The position numbers and the translations under genes were made by a program. Shown here piece by piece: positions 16,097 to 25,486 of a DNA stretch of 64,000 bases. Source of the stretch: Clostridium tetanomorphum (GTDB lineage: Bacteria > Bacillota > Clostridia > Clostridiales > Clostridiaceae); NCBI RefSeq assembly GCF_017873215.1, contig NZ_JAGGKA010000019.1:1-64000 (forward strand), read 5' to 3'. The notes beneath the pieces are model-generated. The model was not told the DNA's origin. It saw only the letters and a list, made by a program, of their open reading frames with translations, and ran no database searches. Within the stretch, counting starts at the first letter, position 1. Every line of letters begins with the position of its first letter.

Positions 16097-16894
16097 GTGG
16101 ATGAGAAATTAAAAGGAGACTTAATAATTATAGGAGGAGCAGAGGACAAAAAAGGTGATAAAAGCATATTAAAAGAGGTGTGTGGGAGAATTGATAAGAA
16201 AAAAGATGAACTTGTTATAGCCACAGTAGCTTCTGGAGTGCCTGAAGAATTAGGAATTCAGTATAAAAATATCTTTCAGAATTTGGGGGTAAAGAATGTT
16301 TCTATACTTAATGTAAGAGAAAGGAAGGATGCTTTTGATAATTATAATTTAGAATTAATCAAGAAGGCTTCCGTGGTATTTTTTACAGGAGGAGATCAAC
16401 TTAGAATTACCAGTTTATTAGGTGGTACAGATTTATATAAAATGATGAATGAAAGATATGAGGATGGATGTACATATGTAGGAACATCTGCAGGAGCTTC
16501 TGCAATGAGTGATACTATGATAGTAACAGGTCCAGAAGAAGAATCGCCTAAAAAGTGCACCTTGAAGATGGCGCCAGGCTTGGGGTTGATTAAAGGTGTG
16601 ATAATAGACCAGCATTTTGCTCAAAGAGGAAGAATAGGAAGACTTTTGGTTGGAATAGCAGAAAATCCACAAAGCATAGGAATAGGAATAGATGAGGATA
16701 CTGCTATAGTTGTAAACAATGAGGCTAAATTTAAAGTATTAGGATCTGGAGCTGTATATGTTATAGATGGTAGTAAGATAACAGATACAAATGTTTCAGA
16801 ACAAAATCAAGATGAAATATTATCTATATTTAATATAAAGATGCATGTGCTTAAAAAAGATGATAAATTTGATTTAAATAGGAGGACACCTTAG
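16097..16894 (+). CDS. cphB: Cyanophycinase
   Basis: This serine exopeptidase of the peptidase S51 family releases beta-Asp-Arg dipeptides from cyanophycin. LIIIGGAEDKKGDKSIL is the typical start, FFTGGDQLRI the substrate loop, and GTSAGASAM carries the nucleophile Ser. DQHFAQRGRIGRL supplies the conserved His region. I chose the GTG start because AAAGAGGTG lies 5 nt upstream; an ATG six codons earlier has no ribosome site. The gene is followed after 3 nt by the synthetase, so making and breaking of the polymer are co-transcribed. An isoaspartyl dipeptidase to finish degradation is not in view. Confidence 0.92.
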   Translation: MDEKLKGDLIIIGGAEDKKGDKSILKEVCGRIDKKKDELVIATVASGVPEELGIQYKNIFQNLGVKNVSILNVRERKDAFDNYNLELIKKASVVFFTGGDQLRITSLLGGTDLYKMMNERYEDGCTYVGTSAGASAMSDTMIVTGPEEESPKKCTLKMAPGLGLIKGVIIDQHFAQRGRIGRLLVGIAENPQSIGIGIDEDTAIVVNNEAKFKVLGSGAVYVIDGSKITDTNVSEQNQDEILSIFNIKMHVLKKDDKFDLNRRTP

Positions 16895-16897
16895 AAA

Positions 16898-19513
16898 ATG
16901 AAAGCTCTAAACTTTAAATACTTTGACGGAAGGAATATATACTGTCATAGACGTTGTATAAAGCTGGAACTAGATTTAGAAGGATTTAGTGATATACCTA
17001 GTAATGCTATAGATGGTTTTAATGAAAAGTTAATAAATATTATACCAAGTTTAAAAAAACATAGATGTGGAATAGATGAGGATATGGGATTTGTTAAGAG
17101 GTTAAAAGAAGGAACATATCTTGCTCACATTTGTGAACATATAGTTATTGAATTACAAAATATTATTGGAATAGAAGCAGCTTATGGAAAAGCTAGAGAA
17201 ATAAGTGGAGAAATCTACTATATTATATATGAATGCAAATACAAAAATACAGGCATTGAAGCAGGAAAAACTGCTATTATGATAATAAATTCTATAATAA
17301 ATAAGAAAAATTTTAATATAAAAGAATACATATTAAGGTTAAAAGAAGTTCTAAGAGAAGAAGAATTAGGACCAAGTACTTTGGCAATAATTGGAGAGGC
17401 TAAAAATAAAAATTTACCTGTGATAAGAATAGGTGAAGGAAGTATGTTTCAAATAGGATATGGAAGTACTTCTAAAATGATAGAAGCTACTATAAGTAGT
17501 AATACTAGTGGGTTATCTATAGATATAGCATGCGATAAGCTTTTAACAAAAAAAATATTATTTAATCAATATATTCCTGTAACAGAAGGTGATGAAATAA
17601 AGAATACAATTCAAATGCTTTTAGAAGCTGAGAGATTAGGGTATCCTGTTGTTATAAAGCCTAGATATGGAAATCAAGGTAAAGGAGTTTTTGTAAATTT
17701 AAGAAATGAAAAAGAATTGATGAATGCTTATAAAACTGTATCTAAGGATTATAAAGATATAATAATTGAAAAGTATATAGAGGGTAATGACTATAGGGTA
17801 TGCGTTGTAGATTATGAGGTAGTAGCTGTATCTGAGAGAATTCCACCATATGTTATAGGTGATGGCAATAGTAGTATTATACAATTAATTTATAGAATGA
17901 ATTTTGATGAAAGAAGAGGAGAAGGACATGAAAAACCGCTTACTAAAATCAAAATTAATGAAGAATTGGTTAACTATGTATGGAAAAATTCATACTCTCT
18001 CAATTCTATACCTAAAAAAGGTGAAAAAATTTTTCTTAGAGAAAATGCAAATCTTTCTACTGGCGGGTTAGCTATAGACTGCACAGAAAAAATATGCAAG
18101 GAAAATATAGAAATATGTAAAAGAGCTGCTATGGCAGTAGGACTTGATATATGTGGTATAGACATTTGTTGTACGGATATATCAAAACCTATTGATGGAG
18201 CTATTATTGAAGTAAATGCTGCTCCAGGTATAAGAATGCATGAATATCCATGCGAAGGAAACAAGAGAAATGTAGCTGGAGCTATAGTGAATATGTTATT
18301 TAAAAATATAGAAAATCAAATTCCTGTAATATCTATAACTGGAACTAATGGCAAGACAACTACTACCAGGTTAGTGTCTTACGTATTATCTTTAGCAGGA
18401 TATAAGACTGGGATGACTACTACAGGAGGAATTTACATAAATAACACTTGTATAGATAAAGGGGATACTACAGGATATGAAAGTGCCTTAACTGTATTAA
18501 CAAATAAAGAAGTAGAAGTGGCAGTGTTGGAGACAGCAAGAGGTGGAATTATTAAAAAAGGATTAGCTTATGATTTAGCGGATGTAGGTATTATAACAAA
18601 TATAACCTCAGATCATTTAGGAATTAACAATATAAATACATTAGAAGAATTAGCGTTTGTAAAGGCTTTAGTGATTGAAGCTGTCAAGGATAATGGTTAT
18701 TCTGTATTGAATGCTGATGATAAAATGAGTATGAGTATCTTAGATAGAGCAAAAGGGAATATAATAATGTTTTCTAATAATAAAGATAATACGTATCTTA
18801 GAAAAAATGTTGAAAATGGAGGTTATGGAATATACGCTTTTGATGATTTCATATATGTGGAAGGTGATGGGAGTATATCTCCTATAATAAAGATTAGTGA
18901 TATTAAGATTACCTTAGGGGGAATTTTAAAATGTAATATAGAAAATGCCATGTGTGCTTGTGCGGCTCTTGTGGCATTAGGGGTTGATTATTCAATAATA
19001 AGAAAAGGAATGGAAAATTTTTATCCAAATGAAGAATATAACCCGGGTAGATTTAATTTATATAATATAGGAGATGTTACTGTAATATTAGATTATGGCC
19101 ATAACATAGAAGGATATAAGGCTGCAATAGAGGGAGTTAAAAAGCTAGATTATAAAAGGCTTATTGGTATAGTGGGAGTACCAGGTGATAGAAACGATGA
19201 TAATATAATTGAAATAGGGAAGATATCAGGACAAAACTTTGATTATATTTATATAAAAGAAGATAAAGACAAAAGATGTAGAAAAGAAGGAGAGGTATCG
19301 GAGTTAATAAGAAAAGGTGTGCTAGAAAGTAGTTTCAATAATAAGAATATAAATATAATATTAGATGAAGTATCAGCGTTAAAAGAAGCATTAAAAAATT
19401 CCAGAAAAGGAGATTTAATTATAATGTTCTTTGAAGAATATGAACCATTATTAAATATAGTAAAGAAGGAAATTAATAGTTTAAATAAGAATTCTAATGA
19501 AGCTTTAGCCTAA
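16898..19513 (+). CDS. cphA: Cyanophycin synthetase
   Basis: CphA polymerises Asp and Arg into the nitrogen reserve cyanophycin. At 871 residues it has the full three-part length: an N-terminal domain (RIGEGSMFQIGYGS near 176-190), an ATP-grasp domain that adds Asp (VIKPRYGNQGKGVF, IIEVNAAPGIRMHEYP) and a Mur-ligase-like domain that adds Arg (Walker A SITGTNGKTTTTRL around residue 482, then TSDHLGINN). The ribosome site AGGAGG lies in the end of cphB. No break or missing motif was seen, so the enzyme should be active. Location among spore genes suggests expression in sporulation, which is inference. Confidence 0.95.
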   Translation: MKALNFKYFDGRNIYCHRRCIKLELDLEGFSDIPSNAIDGFNEKLINIIPSLKKHRCGIDEDMGFVKRLKEGTYLAHICEHIVIELQNIIGIEAAYGKAREISGEIYYIIYECKYKNTGIEAGKTAIMIINSIINKKNFNIKEYILRLKEVLREEELGPSTLAIIGEAKNKNLPVIRIGEGSMFQIGYGSTSKMIEATISSNTSGLSIDIACDKLLTKKILFNQYIPVTEGDEIKNTIQMLLEAERLGYPVVIKPRYGNQGKGVFVNLRNEKELMNAYKTVSKDYKDIIIEKYIEGNDYRVCVVDYEVVAVSERIPPYVIGDGNSSIIQLIYRMNFDERRGEGHEKPLTKIKINEELVNYVWKNSYSLNSIPKKGEKIFLRENANLSTGGLAIDCTEKICKENIEICKRAAMAVGLDICGIDICCTDISKPIDGAIIEVNAAPGIRMHEYPCEGNKRNVAGAIVNMLFKNIENQIPVISITGTNGKTTTTRLVSYVLSLAGYKTGMTTTGGIYINNTCIDKGDTTGYESALTVLTNKEVEVAVLETARGGIIKKGLAYDLADVGIITNITSDHLGINNINTLEELAFVKALVIEAVKDNGYSVLNADDKMSMSILDRAKGNIIMFSNNKDNTYLRKNVENGGYGIYAFDDFIYVEGDGSISPIIKISDIKITLGGILKCNIENAMCACAALVALGVDYSIIRKGMENFYPNEEYNPGRFNLYNIGDVTVILDYGHNIEGYKAAIEGVKKLDYKRLIGIVGVPGDRNDDNIIEIGKISGQNFDYIYIKEDKDKRCRKEGEVSELIRKGVLESSFNNKNINIILDEVSALKEALKNSRKGDLIIMFFEEYEPLLNIVKKEINSLNKNSNEALA

Positions 19514-19531
19514 TAATAGAATAAGTTTTTA

Positions 19532-19572
19532 AATAAAAGCTATAAATTCAAATATAGCTTTTATTTTTTTTA
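19532..19572 (+). terminator. Rho-independent terminator of the cyanophycin operon
   Basis: A perfect 13-bp stem (19532-19544 with 19553-19565), 8-nt loop and a T7 tail. Confidence 0.9.
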
Positions 19573-19634
19573 TGTATTATACTATTTTTTAGTTGATCAA
19601 TTATTTATAACTAGTTTTAGGTTGGAGGGGTAGT

Positions 19635-20477
19635 ATGGAACTAAAAGCATATGCCAAAATAAATTTATCATTAGATATAACAGGATTAAGAGAGGATGGA
19701 TACCATCTTTTAAAAACAGTTATGCAGAATATAGATTTATATGATATAGTAACTGTAAATAAATGTGAAAAGGGTATAAATTTGAAGTGTAATAAAAATA
19801 TAATACCAGTAGATAATAGGAATTTAGCTTATAAAGCAGCAGAATTGTTTGTGGAATTTTATGGTATAAATGAAGGGGTAAATATATATATAGAAAAAAA
19901 TATACCTATTCAAGCAGGACTTGCAGGGGGAAGTACTGATGCTGCTGCGGTATTAAAAGCTATGAGGGATATTTTTAGACCTAAAGTATCCAATACTGAA
20001 TTAGCAGATATGTCATTAAATTTAGGTGCAGATGTGCCATTTTGCATATGTGGAGGAACAGCACTTTGTGAGGGGATTGGTGAGAGAGTTACACCTTTAA
20101 AACCTTTTAAAGATTATATAGCAGTTTTAGTAAAACCTGAGTTTGGGGTTTCCACAAAAGATATCTATAAAGATATTGATAAAAGAATTATTTTAAAACA
20201 TCCAAATACAGAAAATATACTAGAAGCTATAGAGAAACAAAATTTACAATTGTTATGTAATAATATGATTAATGTGTTAGAAGAAGTTACTGTTGAAAAA
20301 TATACAGCATTAAATATAATAAAGGAAGATATATTTAAATTTAAAGCTTTAGGTACTTTAATGAGTGGAAGTGGATCAACTATATTTGGTTTTTTTGAAG
20401 ATATGCTCTCTGCTCAAAAGTGTTATGACTATATGAAAGATAGATATAATGAAGTTTTTATTACAAGAACAATATAA
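19635..20477 (+). CDS. ispE: 4-diphosphocytidyl-2-C-methyl-D-erythritol kinase
   Basis: This GHMP-family kinase phosphorylates CDP-methylerythritol in the MEP pathway of isoprenoid synthesis. AYAKINLSLDITGLREDGYH is the conserved N-terminus, PIQAGLAGGSTDAAAVL the ATP-binding glycine loop, and LMSGSGSTIFGFF the third GHMP motif. At 280 residues it is of normal size. A TTGGAGGGG ribosome site lies just upstream. It stands alone between two terminators. In Bacillus ispE also lies just downstream of veg, so the neighbourhood is partly conserved despite the cyanophycin genes between. Confidence 0.95.
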   Translation: MELKAYAKINLSLDITGLREDGYHLLKTVMQNIDLYDIVTVNKCEKGINLKCNKNIIPVDNRNLAYKAAELFVEFYGINEGVNIYIEKNIPIQAGLAGGSTDAAAVLKAMRDIFRPKVSNTELADMSLNLGADVPFCICGGTALCEGIGERVTPLKPFKDYIAVLVKPEFGVSTKDIYKDIDKRIILKHPNTENILEAIEKQNLQLLCNNMINVLEEVTVEKYTALNIIKEDIFKFKALGTLMSGSGSTIFGFFEDMLSAQKCYDYMKDRYNEVFITRTI

Positions 20478-20490
20478 ATTATAAAATGAA

Positions 20491-20540
20491 AATAAGCCAC
20501 TTAAAAAGGTTATTTTATACTTTTTAAGTGGTTTATTTTA
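20491..20540 (+). terminator. Rho-independent terminator after ispE
   Basis: An 18-bp stem (20491-20508 with 20520-20537, one G-T) with an 11-nt loop. The 3' arm ends in TTTATT followed by TTA. Confidence 0.8.
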
Positions 20541-20676
20541 TCTAATGAAACTTAATTCAAAGTAGAATTGTTTCATAACAAGAAAAAATAATACTTTGTA
20601 TTGCTCTAAAGTTATGAATAAATTATTCTTTTATGTAAAAAATAATTAGGAATTATAAAATTTAAGGTGAGGTTAT

Positions 20677-20871
20677 ATGAATATAGTTAATCTTTTTGAT
20701 AAATATTTTGTTGCGTTAATTCTTATTCAAGGTTTTATAATCTTTTTTATAGATTATAAGGAGTTTAAAAGAAATAACATGAATAAAACTGCAAGGCAGG
20801 CCAAGGTTATAGCAATTACTGAGGTATGCATTGCAGTTGCTATGTATGTTATATCTATAACATTATATTAA
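20677..20871 (+). CDS. Small two-helix membrane protein at the head of the ger operon (possible D subunit)
   Basis: The protein has 64 residues with two hydrophobic segments, about 11-25 (FVALILIQGFIIFF) and 46-62 (ITEVCIAVAMYVISI), joined by a basic loop (KEFKRNN, NKTARQAK). A proper AAGGTGAGG ribosome site is present and the germination receptor A gene begins 28 nt after its stop. Small two-helix D subunits are known from ger operons of Bacillus species, where they modulate receptor function. Size, topology and position fit that class, but I cannot claim sequence homology. Confidence 0.6.
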   Translation: MNIVNLFDKYFVALILIQGFIIFFIDYKEFKRNNMNKTARQAKVIAITEVCIAVAMYVISITLY

Positions 20872-20899
20872 TTTGTAAATAGAAAAGGAAGTGAAATAT

Positions 20900-22357
20900 G
20901 TGAAGGAAGATATAAGGGAAACTATATCATCTCATATAGATGATAATATAGAATATCTTAAAGACTTATTAAAAGGAAATTCAGATATAGTTTTTAGAGA
21001 GTTTTATATTGACAATACCAAGGCTTTGATTATGTACATAGATGGTATGGGAGATAAATTACTATTAAATAACTTTGTATTAGAAAGTTTAATGCTTAAC
21101 TGTAAAGAGTTAGAATTAGATGAAATTAAGGATAGAATACTAACTGTATCAGATTTAAGAGAGGTAGAAAAACTAAATGAGAGTGTAAATGCAGTATTAT
21201 CAGGCGATACACTTATGCTTATTGACGGCATGGATATATGCTATATAATAGCTACTCGTTTTTGGCCAACTAGAGGTGTATCAGAACCATCAAGTGAAAC
21301 TACAATTAGAGGGTCTAGAGATGGATTTACAGAAGCTGTAAGATTTAATACAGCTTTAGTAAGAAGAAGAATAAGAGATACAAGATTAAAGTTAATACCA
21401 AAAACTATAGGTGTAAGATCTAAAAGTGATGTAATAGTAATGTATATTGAAGATATTGCAGATAGAAAAATTGTAAAAGAAGTTTCGAAAAGATTAGAGG
21501 ATATAAATATTGATGCAATTTTAGATAGCGGATATATAGAGCAGTTTATAGAGGATAATAAATGGTCGCCATTTCCTCAAACTCAGAATACGGAAAGACC
21601 AGATGTAGTGGCATCTGCTTTATATGAAGGACGCATAGCTATTTTAGTTGATAATTCACCTTCTGCTATAATTGTACCAACTACTTTGCCCAATTTATTT
21701 CAATCACCAGACGATTATTATCAGAGATGGATTTATGGATCGATTTTAAGAATAATTAGGTTGATGTCAATTATTTTAGCATTAATATTACCAGCATTAT
21801 ATGTAGCAGTAACTTCTTATCATCCAGCTATCATACCAACAAAGTTAGCATATTTTATAGCAGCATCAAGAGAGGGGGTACCCTTTCCTGCTTTTATAGA
21901 AGCTTTAATTATGGAAGTAAGTTTAGCGTTATTAATGGAATCTATAGTAAGGCTACCTAAGCCCATTGGAGCTACTATTGGTATTGTTGGAGGTTTAATA
22001 ATAGGGCAGGCAGCAGTAAGTGCAGGAATAGTGAGTCCTATAATGATAATTATAGTATCTATTACTGCTATAACTAGTTTTACTACTCCTAATTATGAGG
22101 TTACTTCTGCATTTAGAATTATAAGGTTTGCTCTTATAATAGCTGCATCTATAATGGGACTATATGGAATAATGTTGGTTTTGATTATTACATTAATTCA
22201 TGTCATAAAGCTTAAAAGTTTTGGTATACCATATTTATCACCTTTGGTTAATAGCAATAAGGGAGATTTTAAAGATATGTTCATAAGAATACCTTTAAGA
22301 TATTTTAAGAATAGACCTGAATATATGAATACAGATGATAAGATTAGGCAGAAGTAA
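20900..22357 (+). CDS. Spore germination receptor A subunit, GerA family
   Basis: This is the A subunit of a nutrient receptor in the spore inner membrane. The soluble N-terminal part (about 240 residues) contains PTRGVSEPSSETTIRGSRDG, a hallmark of GerAA/GerKA proteins. The C-terminal part has several membrane segments from about residue 285 and the conserved PFPAFIEALIMEVSLALLME. The frame is open from a GTG three codons earlier, but the GTG chosen here has a better-spaced GGAAGTG. It is followed by B and C subunits in the usual order. The germinant cannot be predicted. Confidence 0.93.
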   Translation: MKEDIRETISSHIDDNIEYLKDLLKGNSDIVFREFYIDNTKALIMYIDGMGDKLLLNNFVLESLMLNCKELELDEIKDRILTVSDLREVEKLNESVNAVLSGDTLMLIDGMDICYIIATRFWPTRGVSEPSSETTIRGSRDGFTEAVRFNTALVRRRIRDTRLKLIPKTIGVRSKSDVIVMYIEDIADRKIVKEVSKRLEDINIDAILDSGYIEQFIEDNKWSPFPQTQNTERPDVVASALYEGRIAILVDNSPSAIIVPTTLPNLFQSPDDYYQRWIYGSILRIIRLMSIILALILPALYVAVTSYHPAIIPTKLAYFIAASREGVPFPAFIEALIMEVSLALLMESIVRLPKPIGATIGIVGGLIIGQAAVSAGIVSPIMIIIVSITAITSFTTPNYEVTSAFRIIRFALIIAASIMGLYGIMLVLIITLIHVIKLKSFGIPYLSPLVNSNKGDFKDMFIRIPLRYFKNRPEYMNTDDKIRQK

Positions 22358-22384
22358 CTAGACATAATTTGGAGGTGATTAAAT

Positions 22385-23482
22385 TTGAATGATAATAATA
22401 TTGTATCTTCTTATTCACTATTTGCTACTTTAGTAGTAACTATTATAGGGGTTAATGTTTTTTCATATCCTAGTGAATTAGCCAATATTGTTGGAGGAGA
22501 TGGGTGGATAGTAATACTTCTAAGTAGTATCATATCTTATTTTTTAATATATGTTATATGTAAAGTTATAAGGAATAATGATTATGCTCATACTTATGAG
22601 ATATTGCAAAATAACTTGGGAAAAATATTTGGTGGATTAGCCACTTTAAGTTTAATATTGTATAGTATATTTTTTTTATCCACTGGACTAAGAGTGTTTA
22701 CAGAAGAGATAAAAATGTATCTTTTAGAAAGAACTCCTACAGAATTTATATTTTTAGTAACTATTTTAACAGGAAGCTATCTAGTTAGGGCAGAGTTGGA
22801 TAGCTTAATAAAATTTAATGAGATAAGTTTTTGGTTAATGTTTATACCTGTTATAGTAGTATTTATATTTTCGTTTTATGATGCAGATATAACTAATTTG
22901 CTACCAGTTTTAAATAATGCACCAGAAAGTTATTTAAAAGGTATTATGAGAAGTATGAATAGATTTATGGGATTTCAAATATTATTTTTAATTTTACCTT
23001 TTGTAAAAGAAAAGAGAAATATTAAGAGAATTGTATTTAATGGAATTATATTTATAGCTTTATTTTATGTACTTGTATTTATATTAGCAGTTGGCATTTT
23101 TGGAAAAGAACAAACTAAGATACTTTTATGGCCTACAATTACTATGATAAAATATATTGATATTCCAGGTGCTTTTATTGAAAGATGGGAAGGGATAATA
23201 ATGAGCATATGGATAATATTTTATTTTACGACTTTTACAAATCATTATTATTTCGCATCTGATCTACTAAGGAAAGTATTAAATTTTAAGGATATAAAAT
23301 TAGCTTCGTCTATAATATTACCTTTTATATATTTAGTAGCTATATATCCGAAAAATATAGCACAAGTATATGCATTAACGGAAAGATATAATTCTCTCTT
23401 TTTTCTAATTAACCTTGTAATACTGCCTTTAGCATTATTATTTATTTCATCTGCTAAGAAAGGAGGAAGGAACGTAAGGTGA
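22385..23482 (+). CDS. Spore germination receptor B subunit, GerB family permease-like
   Basis: The protein has 365 residues and about ten membrane helices, resembling amino-acid permeases of the APC superfamily; this subunit is thought to bind the germinant. VTIIGVNVFSYPSELAN and GGDGWIVILLSS are typical of GerB proteins. Translation starts at TTG, 7 nt after GGAGGTG. The stop overlaps the GTG start of the C subunit by 4 nt, indicating coupled translation. Confidence 0.93.
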   Translation: MNDNNIVSSYSLFATLVVTIIGVNVFSYPSELANIVGGDGWIVILLSSIISYFLIYVICKVIRNNDYAHTYEILQNNLGKIFGGLATLSLILYSIFFLSTGLRVFTEEIKMYLLERTPTEFIFLVTILTGSYLVRAELDSLIKFNEISFWLMFIPVIVVFIFSFYDADITNLLPVLNNAPESYLKGIMRSMNRFMGFQILFLILPFVKEKRNIKRIVFNGIIFIALFYVLVFILAVGIFGKEQTKILLWPTITMIKYIDIPGAFIERWEGIIMSIWIIFYFTTFTNHYYFASDLLRKVLNFKDIKLASSIILPFIYLVAIYPKNIAQVYALTERYNSLFFLINLVILPLALLFISSAKKGGRNVR

Positions 23483-24675
23483 TTTTCATAAAGAGAAAAA
23501 GAAAGTTAATAAAGTTATTATGTTTGATTATGTGTTGTATCTTTATTGTTGGATGTTGGGATAAGGTAGAAATAGATAGGAAAGCTTTTATATCTACTTT
23601 AGGTATAGATACAGGAGAAGAAGTGACAAAGGAAGAGGAATTAAAAAAATTAAAACCAGATGAACCTTTCTCAGATAATAATATTAAAAGACTGAATATA
23701 ACATATGCTTTTCCGGATATAAGTCAAATGGGGCCAGATAAAGGAGGAGTAGCTGAAGAAAAAACAATAAATGTAGATGCGTATTCCATGGAAGATGCTT
23801 TTTCTAAGGCAATTTCTAAAAGTAGTAGAACTATTAGTTTTGGACATTCAAAACTTTTAATTATGGGTAACAATTTATTTACATATCCAGAGGTAGTCAA
23901 AGAGGTTCTAGATTATTTGCAAAGGCAGCCTTCAGTAAATAGAAATGCTTTAATAGCAATGAGTGATGGGAAAGTAGAAGATTATATAAAATTTAAACCT
24001 AATATGGAAAAAAGCTTACAAGGTTATATATATGGACTTATTGAAAATAGTAATAGAAATAGTAGTATTATATCTGTAGATTTAAATGAATTTTTAAAAA
24101 GTCTAGATGAAACTGGAAGTGCAATTTTACCTTGTTTATCTATAGATAAATATAAAAAAGAAATCAGTTTATCTGGAACTTGTGTTATAAAAGACTATAA
24201 ATTTAAAGGGATGTTATCGCCTACAGAAACATCAGATGTAAAAATATTAAGAGGAGAATTAAAAGGAGGAAAAAAAGTAATTTATAAAGAAGGGCATCCA
24301 ATAGATTTTGAAATATATGGGCTAGAAAGAAAAGTATCTATGGATAGAGAAGGAGAAAAAATAGTATTTAATATGGACATTAGTATGGAAGGACAAATAA
24401 AAGAATATTATTTAGGTAAAAAGCTGCTTTCTGAAAGTGAATTGGAGAAAATAGAGACTGATTTTAATAAATCTTTAGAAGATGAGATGGGCAAAGTAGT
24501 TAGAACTATACAAGATAAATATTCTGTAGATTTAATTGGATTAAGAGAGTATATCGAGAAGTATAATTCAAAGATATGGAATAAAGTTAAAGGTAACTGG
24601 GAAGAAGTATATAAAAATGCGTTAATAAATATAAATGTAAATACTCATATAAGAAGAATAGGAGCAATAAAGTAA
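23479..24675 (+). CDS. Spore germination receptor C subunit, GerC family lipoprotein
   Basis: A lipoprotein signal ends in FIVGC, placing the lipidated Cys at residue 26, followed by the family hallmark WDKVEIDRKAF. The protein has 398 residues, normal for GerAC/GerKC. ISFGHSKLLIMG and LDYLQRQPSVNRNALIAMSDG are conserved regions. The start GTG overlaps the stop of the B gene. GerC proteins sit on the outer face of the spore inner membrane and need lipidation for receptor function. Confidence 0.94.
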   Translation: MIFIKRKRKLIKLLCLIMCCIFIVGCWDKVEIDRKAFISTLGIDTGEEVTKEEELKKLKPDEPFSDNNIKRLNITYAFPDISQMGPDKGGVAEEKTINVDAYSMEDAFSKAISKSSRTISFGHSKLLIMGNNLFTYPEVVKEVLDYLQRQPSVNRNALIAMSDGKVEDYIKFKPNMEKSLQGYIYGLIENSNRNSSIISVDLNEFLKSLDETGSAILPCLSIDKYKKEISLSGTCVIKDYKFKGMLSPTETSDVKILRGELKGGKKVIYKEGHPIDFEIYGLERKVSMDREGEKIVFNMDISMEGQIKEYYLGKKLLSESELEKIETDFNKSLEDEMGKVVRTIQDKYSVDLIGLREYIEKYNSKIWNKVKGNWEEVYKNALININVNTHIRRIGAIK

Positions 24676-24702
24676 AGGTTAAATTAAATAATTTTAAAAT
24701 AT

Positions 24703-24731
24703 GTATATATAATTAATAAATGGTAATAATA
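24703..24731 (+). promoter_or_regulatory. Candidate sigma-F promoter of spoIIR
   Basis: GTATA (24703-24707), a 14-bp spacer and GGTAATAATA (24722-24731), which fits GGnrAnAnTw at every position. B. subtilis spoIIR is a sigma-F gene, and the site lies 44 bp before the start codon. Confidence 0.6.
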
Positions 24732-24775
24732 GCTAGTAGATTATTAAGGGAATTGTTACAAGGGGGATAATTATT

Positions 24776-25423
24776 ATGAGAAAAAGAATAGCTATTATTA
24801 TCTTTTTATTTATATTAATTTTAGGAGCTTTTAATGTAAAGTCAATAAAGACAAGCATGCAACAAAAGAAAGTATCAGAGAAATTAATTAGATTCCATGT
24901 TATAGCTAATAGTGATTTAGCTAAGGATCAAAATTTAAAACTAAAGGTAAGAGATGGTGTATTAAAGTATATGGCACCTAAATTAGAGAAGTCTAAAAGT
25001 ATAGATGAATCAAGAGAAATTATAAAGAAAAATGATAAATTTATTAGGCAAATAGCAAAGAAAATATTGAATGATAATGGTTATAATTATAAAATAGATA
25101 CTAATTTATCTTATGAAAATTTTCCTATAAAAACCTATGGAAATATAACTTTACCTGAAGGAAAATATGAAGCATACAGAGTAATAATAGGGGAAGGTAG
25201 AGGACAGAATTGGTGGTGTGTTATGTTTCCTCCTTTATGTTTTGTAGATATAACTAAAGGGGAAGTAGCTTATAAGGAAACAGAAGAAGAAATGAAGAGT
25301 GTTCTTACAGAAAATGAATATAGATTCATAAATAACGAAAAAAAGTCTAATAATAAAAAAGTAAAAAATGATATAAAAATTAAATTTAAAATATTCGAAG
25401 TAATAAACAATATATTTAATTAA
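24776..25423 (+). CDS. spoIIR: Stage II sporulation protein R
   Basis: SpoIIR is secreted from the forespore and triggers SpoIIGA to process pro-sigma-E in the mother cell. An N-terminal signal/anchor (RIAIIIFLFILILGAFNV) is followed by the conserved LIRFHVIANSDLAKDQNLKL, VRDGVL and QNWWCVMFPPLCFVD. At 215 residues with a Lys-rich tail it fits the family. AAGGGGG is a suitable ribosome site. It forms a single-gene unit between the ger operon and a strong terminator, with a sigma-F-like promoter. Confidence 0.94.
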   Translation: MRKRIAIIIFLFILILGAFNVKSIKTSMQQKKVSEKLIRFHVIANSDLAKDQNLKLKVRDGVLKYMAPKLEKSKSIDESREIIKKNDKFIRQIAKKILNDNGYNYKIDTNLSYENFPIKTYGNITLPEGKYEAYRVIIGEGRGQNWWCVMFPPLCFVDITKGEVAYKETEEEMKSVLTENEYRFINNEKKSNNKKVKNDIKIKFKIFEVINNIFN

Positions 25424-25427
25424 AAAG

Positions 25428-25463
25428 AACTAAAAAATCCAGTTTAATCTGGATTTTTTAGTT
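25428..25463. terminator. Bidirectional terminator between spoIIR and the convergent glycosyltransferase
   Basis: A perfect 15-bp stem (25428-25442 with 25449-25463) and 6-nt loop. Because the stem contains A6/T6 runs it can work in both directions. Confidence 0.85.
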
Positions 25464-25486
25464 ATAAGTTAAAATTAATTTAATCA

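Noticed and set aside
20601-20676. Sigma-G promoter before the ger operon
   Set aside because: GAATA is present but no convincing -10 element lies at the right distance.
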